Made by a program: the position numbers and the translations under genes. The notes below the pieces were generated by a model. The model ran no database searches. It was not told the origin of the DNA and was given only the letters and a program-made list of their open reading frames with translations. A stretch of DNA of 9,659 nucleotides, from positions 1-9,659 of the forward strand of contig CALFEQ010000135.1 of NCBI GenBank assembly GCA_937949945.1. The letters are read 5' to 3'. Origin of the DNA: an uncultured Myxococcales bacterium (GTDB lineage: Bacteria; Myxococcota_A; Polyangia; Polyangiales; Polyangiaceae). Below are positions 1-5,678 of the stretch, piece after piece (position 1 is the first letter of the stretch; the number at the start of each line of letters is the position of its first letter).

Positions 1-49
1 GCCACCAGCGCCCGGCGGCGGTCAGCCCGCCACCCGAGCGAAATCGAGG

Positions 50-129
50 CTGAAATCTGGAGCCCCGAAGTCTGTAGCGCGCAGCCCCCTGGAGCCCGGA
101 GCCTGGAGCCTGGAGCCTCCTACAACAAA
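50..129. repeat. 80-bp exact direct repeat, copy 1
   Basis: This 80-bp block is identical at every base to 211-290, at a period of 161 bp; the match stops on both sides (g versus a on the left, g versus t on the right). It begins CTGAAATCTGG, contains four 7-bp TGGAGCC-type units at 90-117 (the second is CGGAGCC), and ends CTACAACAAA. Those last bases match the 3' tip and stop codon of phoH2, which lies in copy 2. Copy 1 is therefore probably a duplicate of the DNA directly behind phoH2. No reading frame of its own is supported. Confidence 0.9.
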
Positions 130-183
130 GCAGAGAAACCCGAGCGCCCGAAGCGTGAGCGACGCCCGCAGTTTCGCCACCGC

Positions 184-211
184 TGAGGACTGAGGACTGA
201 GGACTGAGGAC
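184..211. repeat. (TGAGGAC)x4 heptad array
   Basis: Four perfect tandem copies of TGAGGAC, preceded by CGC, lie directly against copy 2 of the 80-bp repeat; the next seven bases, TGAAATC, look like a decayed fifth unit. The same CGC + four-unit array occurs at 4468-4495. On the sense strand of phoH2 (minus) it reads GTCCTCA. The 7-bp period is not a multiple of three and the array lies outside any gene. Confidence 0.95.
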
Positions 212-290
212 TGAAATCTGGAGCCCCGAAGTCTGTAGCGCGCAGCCCCCTGGAGCCCGGAGCCTGGAGCCTGGAGCCTCCTACAACAAA
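211..290. repeat. 80-bp exact direct repeat, copy 2, overlapping the phoH2 stop
   Basis: Identical to 50-129. Its right end (281-290) overlaps the phoH2 stop codon TAG (281-283 on the minus strand) and the last two Leu codons. Heptad units are at 251-278; on the minus strand they read GGCTCCA, GGCTCCA, GGCTCCG, GGCTCCA, starting three bases after the stop codon. Because the C-terminus of PhoH2 looks normal for the family, the gene end was probably the resident sequence and copy 1 the derived one. Confidence 0.9.
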
Positions 291-1657
291 TTCGCCGCCA
301 ACTCCGCGAGCTCGCTTCGCTCCCCTCGCGTCAGCACGATGTGCCCCGCGCACTTCTCGCCGCGGAAGCGATCGGCCGCGACGGACAATCCGTTCGAAGC
401 GCTGTCGACGTAGGGGTTGTCGATCTGCCCCGGATCGCCCGTGAGCACGATCTTCGTGCCGTCGCCGGAACGTGTGATGATCGTCTTCACCTCGTGGGGC
501 GTGAGGTTCTGGGCCTCGTCCACGATGATGTACTGCTGCGGGAGCGATCGCCCACGGATGTACGTGAGCGGCTCGACCTGGAGCTGCCCGCTGTCGAGCA
601 GCTCGGCGTAGGCGCGCGGGCCCTTGCGCGTGCCGCTCGAGAAGAGGAACTCGAGGTTGTCGAAGATGGGCTGCATCCAGGGGTTGAGCTTCTCGTCGAT
701 GTCGCCCGGCAAGAAGCCGATGTCGCGACCGAGCGGCATGACCGGTCGCGAGACGAGCATGCGCGTGTACATGCCGTCCTCGACCGTGCGCTTGAGGCCC
801 GCCGCGAGGGCGAGGAGCGTCTTGCCGGTGCCGGCCTTCCCGACGAGCGTGACGAGGCGGATGTTCTCGTCGAGGAGCAGGTCGAGGGCGTGGCTCTGCT
901 CCTTGTTCCGCGGGCGAACGCCCATGACGCCCTCGCGCGGCGTGCGGAGCGCGACGATCTCCTTCTTCGTCGCGTCGTAGCGACCGAGCGCCGTGTGCGA
1001 CGCGTTCGCGCGGTCGCGCAGGAGGATGCAGAGGTTGGCGGTCAGGTACGGCCCGCTCGACTCCTTGGCGCGCGGCTCGCGCTCGCCCTTCTCGTTGCGC
1101 TCCGGCGGAAGGAGGTGGGGCGGAGGCGCCAGCCTGCCCTCCTGGAAGAAGGTGTCGATCTCGTCGGCGGAGACCTCGATCTCCATGACGCCGGAGTCGA
1201 GGCGCTGCGGCTCCACGCGCTGGTTCTCGTACGTCTCCGCGACCATCCCGAGCGCATCGGCGCGGATGCGCAGGTTCGTGTCCATCGTCACGAAGACGGT
1301 CGGACGGCCTCCGTCCTGCTCGCGCACGTCGAACGCGGTCTGCAGGATGGCGTTGTCCATCGCCCCCTTGTCGATGGCGCTCGGCAGCTCGGGACGCTTC
1401 GACGGCACCGCGACCCGGAGCGTGCCGCCGTTCTTCATCTGGACGCCCTTGGCGAGGGAGCCGCCCTGCTCGCGGAGCTCGTCGAGGAGCCGGACGACGT
1501 GACGCGCGTTACGGCCGCGCTCCGAGCCTTCACGCTTGAACTGGTCGACCTCCTCGATGACGTAGATCGGGATGATGACGTTGTTGTCGTCGAACCGGAA
1601 GATCGCGAACGGGTCGTGGAGCAGGATGTTGGTGTCGAGGACGTAGTTCTTCTTCAT
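281..1657 (-). CDS. phoH2: PIN-PhoH fusion protein (PhoH2-type RNase/RNA helicase)
   Basis: The 458-residue protein joins an N-terminal PIN nuclease domain (about 1-150) to a C-terminal PhoH ATPase (about 245-458) through a charged linker. The PIN acidic set is visible: D8 in LDTN, E35/E36, D101 and D126. The ATPase has Walker A GKAGTGKT (273-280), Walker B IIVDEAQ (D380, E381) and TGDPGQID (406-413); it ends with the usual ERSELAELA tail. Family knowledge: mycobacterial PhoH2 is an ATP-dependent RNA helicase and ribonuclease, so a cytoplasmic role in RNA turnover is inferred. I chose the ATG at 1657 because MKKNYVLDTN matches the usual family N-terminus. An in-frame ATG at 1741 and a GTG at 1792 would add 28 or 45 residues; neither has a good ribosome site, though the codons after 1741 look coding. 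The stop codon lies inside an 80-bp repeat. Confidence 0.93.
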   Translation of the reverse strand: MKKNYVLDTNILLHDPFAIFRFDDNNVIIPIYVIEEVDQFKREGSERGRNARHVVRLLDELREQGGSLAKGVQMKNGGTLRVAVPSKRPELPSAIDKGAMDNAILQTAFDVREQDGGRPTVFVTMDTNLRIRADALGMVAETYENQRVEPQRLDSGVMEIEVSADEIDTFFQEGRLAPPPHLLPPERNEKGEREPRAKESSGPYLTANLCILLRDRANASHTALGRYDATKKEIVALRTPREGVMGVRPRNKEQSHALDLLLDENIRLVTLVGKAGTGKTLLALAAGLKRTVEDGMYTRMLVSRPVMPLGRDIGFLPGDIDEKLNPWMQPIFDNLEFLFSSGTRKGPRAYAELLDSGQLQVEPLTYIRGRSLPQQYIIVDEAQNLTPHEVKTIITRSGDGTKIVLTGDPGQIDNPYVDSASNGLSVAADRFRGEKCAGHIVLTRGERSELAELAANLL

Positions 1658-1952
1658 CCAGGCAGGTCGCTTTCCAGGCGTCTTCCGGGCCTTCCCGGCG
1701 GCCTCCACGTAGCCCGAGCCGGCCTGGTCTTGCAAGGGCATCGGCTGCCGGGCGGCGCGTCCTCGGGCGGGGGTCTCTCGCCCCGGCGGCACGGCCCCGC
1801 GGCGGGGTGGTCGGGCGAGCGCCCGCCGGCTCGGCTCGGATCGGCAATCGGCGAGCCATCGGCCCCGTGGATGGTCTAGTCTTTGGGGGCGACCCCTGCC
1901 GTGGCTCCGATCCCCACGGCGTCCTTCGACTTCTCACCGAGGTTTCGAGCGA
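1658..1952. other. Divergent intergenic region phoH2 / DUF1704 gene
   Basis: About 295 bp separate the two divergent starts and must hold both promoters. On the plus strand TAGTCT at 1877-1882 could be a -10 element for the DUF1704 gene, but no -35 match lies at the right distance. On the minus strand the phoH2 frame stays open to 1792, so part of this may be coding if a longer start is used. A weak Shine-Dalgarno-like GAGG at 1939-1942 precedes the DUF1704 ATG by 10 bases. No hairpin, repeat or RNA gene is evident. Confidence 0.4.
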
Positions 1953-3131
1953 ATGAGCCAGCGGCCGCCCGCCATCCGCAAGCGCGCCCCGACCGACGTG
2001 TCGGGTCTGCCGCCGTGGCTCGTGCGTGCCGAGCGCCTCCTCATCGAGGCCGTCCGTTCGATCCGCCTGCTCGGGTCGGTGGTGCCGCGAAATGCAGCGC
2101 AGGAACGAGCACGGCTGATCGAGGTGTTCGAGGCCGGCGGCATGGCGACGCCCCGATGGTCCTACGCGAGGTCCGATCACTCGGCCCTCCGCAAGGCGCT
2201 CGCCCGCGCCGCGCAGCGTCTCGAGGCCGAAGCTCATCCGGTCGCGAAGCTCTACGCGGAGCGCGCCCGCGAGCTCGAGATCGAAGCCGCCCTCGCGAGC
2301 GAGGCGGGCACGGGCGTGCTCGGAGCGCTCGCCCGCGCGCGCTTCCGCTCCGCCAACCCGGCCAAGGCTGGAGAGGCGACCATCCTCGCGCGCAAGTGGA
2401 TCAACGAAGGCCGCGAGGCCGCCGACGCGAACAGCGGGGAGATCATCCTCAGCGACGCGCCGGTGCCGGGCTCGCTGCTCACGCGCATGCGCGAGGAGGT
2501 CGGCCGGCTCTGCCTGCCCTTCGCCGTCGTCGTGCAGCCTTCGCTGTCGGCGCTCGCCGCGACGGGCGAGCGCCACATCCTGATCGCGGCGGGACGTCCC
2601 TGCACGCGCGAGGACGTCGAGCGCACGGTGATGCACGAGATCGAGGCGCACGCGATCCCGCGCACGCGCGCGGCCCAGGCGCGCCTCGCCATCTTCTCGA
2701 TCGGCACCGCGCGCGGGATCGACGATCAGGAGGGCCTCGCGCTCGTCCTCGAAGAGCGTCACGGGTTCCTCGGTCCGAAGCGCAAGCGCGAGCTCGCAGC
2801 ACGGCACCTCGCCGTCGAGGCGATGGATGGCGGCGCGCGCTTCTACGAGAACGTGCACGCGCTCGTGAAGGAGCACGGCCTCACCGTCCGCGAGGCGGTG
2901 CTCGTCGCCGAGCGCGTCTACCGCGGCGGCGACGGCACGACCCCGGGCCTCGGCCGCGAGCGCGTCTACCTCGAGGCGTTCCTCCGCGTCGGCGAGCACC
3001 TCGCGAAGAGGCCGACCGACGAGGGCATCCTCACGAGCGGCCAGATCAGCGTCGACGCGATCCCGGTCATCGCGCCGTTCGTGAAGCGGCCGAAGGCGAC
3101 CGAGCCGCCTCCCGCCGGCGCGCACGCCTGA
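1953..3131 (+). CDS. DUF1704 / QEGLA-motif putative metallopeptidase
   Basis: A 392-residue protein with the hallmarks of the DUF1704 (TIGR02421) family, often named flavohemoglobin expression-modulating QEGLA motif protein. The HExxxH-type metal site HEIEAH is at 228-233, QEGLA at 259-263 with E267/E268 just after, and the conserved block YRGGDGTTPGLGRERVYLEA at about 323-342. No signal peptide or membrane segment is seen, so it is probably cytoplasmic. Family knowledge: the eukaryotic members MATCAP1/2 (KIAA0895L, KIAA0895) are zinc carboxypeptidases that remove the C-terminal tyrosine of alpha-tubulin; a C-terminal trimming activity here is inference and the bacterial substrate is unknown. 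GAGG at 1939-1942 supports the ATG at 1953, the first in-frame start. The Arg/Pro-rich C-terminus ends 21 bp from the convergent lipoprotein gene. Confidence 0.88.
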   Translation: MSQRPPAIRKRAPTDVSGLPPWLVRAERLLIEAVRSIRLLGSVVPRNAAQERARLIEVFEAGGMATPRWSYARSDHSALRKALARAAQRLEAEAHPVAKLYAERARELEIEAALASEAGTGVLGALARARFRSANPAKAGEATILARKWINEGREAADANSGEIILSDAPVPGSLLTRMREEVGRLCLPFAVVVQPSLSALAATGERHILIAAGRPCTREDVERTVMHEIEAHAIPRTRAAQARLAIFSIGTARGIDDQEGLALVLEERHGFLGPKRKRELAARHLAVEAMDGGARFYENVHALVKEHGLTVREAVLVAERVYRGGDGTTPGLGRERVYLEAFLRVGEHLAKRPTDEGILTSGQISVDAIPVIAPFVKRPKATEPPPAGAHA

Positions 3132-3152
3132 CGCGCACGCTTCGCATCCAGG

Positions 3153-3704
3153 TCACTGCTGCGGGATGCAGACCTTGCGGTTCTGACTGCCTCCGCCGCT
3201 CGAGCGGCACGTCGCGTACGGCGACGCGTAGCTCCGACAGAACGCGTCCTCGACGGAGATCGAGTCGACCGCCCCGCCGTCGTAGTAGCCGGCGCCCGCG
3301 TTCGCCTCGATCGCCGCGCGCATGTCGTCGTCCTCGCAGCTCAGGAAGCAATACTTCGCGGCCTGGTTCTCGAACGGCGAGCAGACCTGCTTCACGCCCG
3401 TCAGGCACTCGCCCGGAGCCGCGCAGCAGTCGCTGTCCTGCGTGCACGTGTGCGTGCAGTACCCGTTCGGGATCTTCGTGAGGCACGTGACCTCGCCGAC
3501 GATGGCGCCGCCGTCCACGCCGACGTAACACTCCGAAGGAGCGGCGCAGGCCTGGCCCGCCGGCTCGACGCCACGGGGTCCGGCGTCGAGAGGCGTCGAG
3601 CCGGAAGAGCTCGCGGCTCGGTCGTCGTCGGACCCTCCACACGCGACCGCGATCGCGCCTGCGAGACCGGTGGCGATGGCGACCCAACGAACGATGTGCT
3701 GCAT
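3153..3704 (-). CDS. Cysteine-rich lipoprotein, function unknown
   Basis: A 183-residue predicted lipoprotein. Residues 1-21 form a signal peptide (MQHIVRWVAIATG, hydrophobic to AVA) and C22 followed by GGSDDD is the likely lipidated cysteine. A Ser/Asp-rich tether leads to a domain with 14 further cysteines (53, 59, 74, 83, 87, 93, 94, 100, 108, 119, 123, 156, 166, 179), an even number that suits disulfides outside the cytoplasm. The spacing C-x5-C and C-x8-C-x3-C recurs in the C-terminal part of the lipoprotein at 4501-5577. I chose the ATG at 3704 because it puts the basic residue and hydrophobic core correctly and has CGGAG two bases upstream; the in-frame ATG at 3749 would place 15 polar residues in front. 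No enzymatic motif is recognised; adhesion or surface display is only a guess. Confidence 0.8.
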   Translation of the reverse strand: MQHIVRWVAIATGLAGAIAVACGGSDDDRAASSSGSTPLDAGPRGVEPAGQACAAPSECYVGVDGGAIVGEVTCLTKIPNGYCTHTCTQDSDCCAAPGECLTGVKQVCSPFENQAAKYCFLSCEDDDMRAAIEANAGAGYYDGGAVDSISVEDAFCRSYASPYATCRSSGGGSQNRKVCIPQQ

Positions 3705-3882
3705 GGCTCCGATGTTCGAGGCCGATCCGACCCGCTGTCGATTGGTCATCGGATCGACCGCGGGCTGGACGGTGCTCAGGCCACACGAAGGACCGACAGT
3801 TGCTGCCTCCTGCCATCAACCCGGCACGTCGCCTTGCCGGGAGGCTTCCTTTCCCGAGCGCTCGAGCCTAAGGTGCCGCGCC
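3705..3882. promoter_or_regulatory. Divergent intergenic region with nested inverted repeats
   Basis: This 178-bp gap separates two divergent lipoprotein genes. It has an 8-bp perfect inverted repeat, CGATCCGA at 3723-3730 and TCGGATCG at 3749-3756, and a second one, GTCGAT at 3737-3742 and ATCGAC at 3753-3758, which overlaps its right arm. They could be an operator for the minus-strand gene starting at 3704. AAGG at 3870-3873 is the ribosome site of the plus-strand gene. No convincing -35/-10 pair was found, and chance pairing in GC-rich DNA is possible. Confidence 0.3.
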
Positions 3883-4323
3883 ATGAAGCTCACTGCATCG
3901 CTCGTTTCGCTCGCCGCTCTTTGTGTCGCTTGCGGAGGCTCGACGCCTCCCGCCGCCGCCCCCACCGAGACGACCGGCTCGTCGACGCAGCCGGCCGAGG
4001 AGCAGCACGCCGAAGGGCACGAGCACGGGCACCACGGAGGCAAGGATCACCACGCGTCGCTCTCCGCCGAGCTGAAGGCGTTCCACGACGTCATCGCTCC
4101 CGTGTGGCACAGCGAGCCGGGTGCGACCCGCGTCGAGAAGGCGTGCGCGAGCACGAAGGACATGGCGGCGAAGGCCGAGGCGACGAAGGACGCCGAGCTC
4201 GTCTCGGCGGTCTCCGCGCTCGAGAGCGCCTGCGCGGCCGACGGCAAGCCCGAGGTCGAGGCGAAGCTCTCCGCCGTGCACGATCGCTTCCACGCGCTCG
4301 CGAAGATCGAGAAGCACGACTGA
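3883..4323 (+). CDS. Small His-rich lipoprotein, putative metal binding
   Basis: A 146-residue predicted lipoprotein. MKLTASLVSLAALCVA is a short signal peptide and C17 (followed by GGS) the probable lipid site, although the -3 position is Cys rather than Leu. A Pro/Thr/Ser/Glu linker leads to a histidine cluster at 42-57 (H42, H46, H48, H50, H51, H56, H57). The rest (about 59-146) looks all-helical, with H68, H76, C88, C117, H133 and H137, which could form a small helical bundle with a C88-C117 disulfide. Binding of zinc, copper, nickel or haem is inferred from composition only; no named family is recognised. AAGG nine bases upstream supports the ATG at 3883; the frame is open farther upstream, but that stretch lacks coding character and a signal peptide. 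The gene runs toward the convergent lysozyme-like gene, with repeats between. Confidence 0.8.
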   Translation: MKLTASLVSLAALCVACGGSTPPAAAPTETTGSSTQPAEEQHAEGHEHGHHGGKDHHASLSAELKAFHDVIAPVWHSEPGATRVEKACASTKDMAAKAEATKDAELVSAVSALESACAADGKPEVEAKLSAVHDRFHALAKIEKHD

Positions 4324-4328
4324 GAAGA

Positions 4329-4349
4329 GGCCCCGGGCTCCAGGCTCCA
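4329..4349 (+). repeat. GGCTCCA heptad array (3 units, first degenerate)
   Basis: GGCCCCG followed by two perfect GGCTCCA units at 4336-4342 and 4343-4349, starting five bases after the stop codon of the His-rich lipoprotein gene. The unit and its orientation relative to the preceding gene are the same as behind phoH2, where it reads on the minus strand. Confidence 0.75.
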
Positions 4350-4368
4350 GTTCGAGGCGCTGGGGCCC

Positions 4369-4391
4369 GGGCGCGCGCGCTTCGCGCGCCC
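4369..4391 (+). terminator. GC-rich hairpin behind the His-rich lipoprotein gene
   Basis: A perfect 9-bp stem, GGGCGCGCG (4369-4377) with CGCGCGCCC (4383-4391), closed by a 5-base loop CGCTT. It lies 46 bases past the stop codon and between convergent genes, so it could stop transcripts from either side. There is no T-run, so classical intrinsic termination is not shown; it may instead be part of the repeat mosaic. Confidence 0.4.
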
Positions 4392-4400
4392 CCTCACCCG

Positions 4401-4419
4401 CTGAAGTCGGAGCTCCGAA
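4401..4419. repeat. Diverged copy of the 80-bp repeat's first module
   Basis: CTGAAGTCGGAGCTCCGAA matches the first 20 bases of the 80-bp repeat (CTGAAATCTGGAGCCCCGAA) with two substitutions and one missing base. Its core TCGGAGCTCCGA (4407-4418) is a perfect 12-bp palindrome. Together with the heptad arrays on both sides it shows that this intergenic gap is built from the same parts as 50-290. Confidence 0.55.
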
Positions 4420-4435
4420 CAACGTCCAGGAACAG

Positions 4436-4456
4436 GGCGCGCGCTTCGCGCGCGCC
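4436..4456. terminator. Second GC-rich hairpin between convergent genes
   Basis: An 8-bp perfect stem, GGCGCGCG (4436-4443) with CGCGCGCC (4449-4456), closed by CTTCG. It repeats the hairpin at 4369-4391 in nearly the same sequence (shared GCGCGCGCTTCGCGCGC). It lies 45 bp past the stop of the minus-strand gene at 4501, mirroring the 46-bp distance of the first hairpin from the plus-strand stop. No T-run follows on either strand. Confidence 0.35.
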
Positions 4457-4467
4457 TCCTCAGACGC

Positions 4468-4495
4468 TGAGGACTGAGGACTGAGGACTGAGGAC
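4468..4495. repeat. (TGAGGAC)x4 heptad array
   Basis: Four perfect TGAGGAC units preceded by CGC, the same array as at 184-211. On the minus strand, the sense strand of the adjoining lysozyme-like lipoprotein gene, it reads GTCCTCA and begins five bases after that gene's TGA stop codon. Confidence 0.95.
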
Positions 4496-4500
4496 TCAAC

Positions 4501-5577
4501 TCACTCGGAGACTTCCGGCGAGCACACGTGCTCGGACGTGTCCTCGACGATGCCCTCCACGCGCCGGCACTGGTAGCCCCGCCGGCATTGAGGCGCGGCG
4601 GGGTTGCAGACCGGCAAACAGAAGCCGCGGTCGCGGAACTTCGCGCAGAACGATTCGGGCCGGAACGGCTCGCTCGGGCACGATCCATCGCACGGCACCG
4701 TGCAGAGGCCGTCCGGGTAGTTCGTCGCGCAGATCGCGCCTTCGAGCGCGCACGATGCGTCGACCGCGCACGCCTCGCCGATCCAGCGGCCGTCGCTGAT
4801 CCCGATGGGCCCGAAGTAGTCGAGGTTCGGGGCGTACAAGTTCCAGATGTTCCAGAACGCCCACGTCCCGCCCGGCTTGCCCTCCGCCACGCGCGGGATG
4901 CGGTCGTAGATCACCGCCGTCGCCTCGTTGTCGGGCGTGACCTTCTCGTTGTCGAGCGTGAGGCTCGTCTTGTTCGGCCCCCAGCCGGAGGGCGTCGAGT
5001 CGTAGAGCCTGATTTCCTCGAGCGCGTCGCGAAGGATGCGGCCGAGGCAGTCGACCTGCCGGTCGAAGCCCGCGAGCTGCGGCATGCACTCCTTCGCAGA
5101 GAGGCACCCGCACCGGAAGACGTATTCGACGCGCTCGGGCGGGAACGGGTAGTTGCGCTCGCCGACGAGCCCCTGCGTGGCCTGCGCGAAGACGAGGAAG
5201 ACGAGCGGGTTGATCCGATACTGGCGCGAGGTCCGGATGATGGCGTCGACCGCACGCACGCCGTTCGACTGATACGTCTCGAGGAAGCTCGGACGGCCGT
5301 ACGGCGTCTTGCCGAGGAAGCGCTGGATGGCCTTGGCATCGAGCGTCTCGATGTCCGTGAACGTGGCGGGGTCGAGGATGAGGTTCCTGTCGAAGGGGAT
5401 GGTCTCCTCCGAAGGCTTCAGATCGAGCGGCTGGAGGACCGTCGCAGGCGGTTCTTCCCCGCACGCCAACGGCACGCCGAGGGCGAGCACGACGAGGGAG
5501 CCAGACAGGATCCCGCGGAGGCGACGCATTCGAGAGACCAGCATGCCGCGGGACACCGTCTCTTGCCAGCGGTGCAT
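4501..5577 (-). CDS. Lipoprotein with degenerate lysozyme-like domain and Cys-rich C-terminus
   Basis: The 358-residue protein starts with a signal peptide and probable lipid cysteine C39 (ALGVPLAC). Residues about 110-250 resemble a lysozyme/lytic-transglycosylase-like family known to me mainly from actinobacterial cell-wall proteins. Matching parts are INPLVFLVFAQATQGLV (122-138), CGC (156-158), FDRQ (171-174), VTPDNEATAVIYDRIP (213-228) and FWNIW (241-245). In those relatives the first block usually reads LQKEQGLV; here the Glu position is T134, so muramidase activity is doubtful. Residues 270-352 form a module with 12 cysteines. The ATG at 5577 follows GGGAGGG (5580-5586); codons upstream to 5652 lose the genome's G/C third-position bias. 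ATGs at 5544 and 5529 are alternatives, the last giving the shortest signal peptide. A peptidoglycan-binding role without catalysis is inference. Confidence 0.8.
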   Translation of the reverse strand: MHRWQETVSRGMLVSRMRRLRGILSGSLVVLALGVPLACGEEPPATVLQPLDLKPSEETIPFDRNLILDPATFTDIETLDAKAIQRFLGKTPYGRPSFLETYQSNGVRAVDAIIRTSRQYRINPLVFLVFAQATQGLVGERNYPFPPERVEYVFRCGCLSAKECMPQLAGFDRQVDCLGRILRDALEEIRLYDSTPSGWGPNKTSLTLDNEKVTPDNEATAVIYDRIPRVAEGKPGGTWAFWNIWNLYAPNLDYFGPIGISDGRWIGEACAVDASCALEGAICATNYPDGLCTVPCDGSCPSEPFRPESFCAKFRDRGFCLPVCNPAAPQCRRGYQCRRVEGIVEDTSEHVCSPEVSE

Positions 5578-5579
5578 CG

Positions 5580-5586
5580 CCCTCCC
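5580..5586 (-). promoter_or_regulatory. Ribosome binding site deciding the 5577 start
   Basis: On the minus strand GGGAGGG ends two bases before the ATG at 5577. The spacing is short, but the later ATGs at 5544 and 5529 have no comparable site. Confidence 0.45.
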
Positions 5587-5637
5587 GCGCCGCCGCCCGG
5601 TGGTCCAGCTCGACGGCCGATCGCGTTTTCCCCGAGT

Positions 5638-5668
5638 TTGGGCGACCGACATCGAGTAGAGCTACGCT
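5638..5668 (+). promoter_or_regulatory. Possible promoter of the kinase operon, near-leaderless
   Basis: In the 101-bp divergent gap, TTGGGC (5638-5643) and TACGCT (5663-5668) could be -35 and -10 elements with a long 19-bp spacer. Transcription would start only a few bases before the kinase ATG at 5679. This fits the absence of any Shine-Dalgarno sequence there (bases before the ATG read TTGTCATCGGC). Weak evidence from base matches only. Confidence 0.25.
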
Positions 5669-5678
5669 TGTCATCGGC

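Noticed and set aside
1..53. End of a plus-strand gene at the left edge (frame ending TGA at 51-53, tail PPPERNRG)
   Set aside because: Only 17 codons are visible; another frame is also open to 186, so no coding call can be supported.
50..290. Direct repeats as a CRISPR array or phage attachment site
   Set aside because: Only two copies with an 81-bp spacer made partly of heptads; no cas, integrase or tRNA nearby.
120..353. Minus-strand frame of 77 codons across the repeat region
   Set aside because: It overlaps the phoH2 C-terminus in another frame and translates the heptad repeats; not a gene.
341..1879. Long open frame on the plus strand opposite phoH2 (about 512 codons)
   Set aside because: Arg/Val/Leu/Asp-rich antisense shadow of a clear PhoH2 gene in GC-rich DNA; no family motif.
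1530..3125. Long minus-strand open frame opposite the DUF1704 gene
   Set aside because: Antisense shadow rich in Arg/Ala/Asp; it also overlaps the phoH2 N-terminus in another frame.
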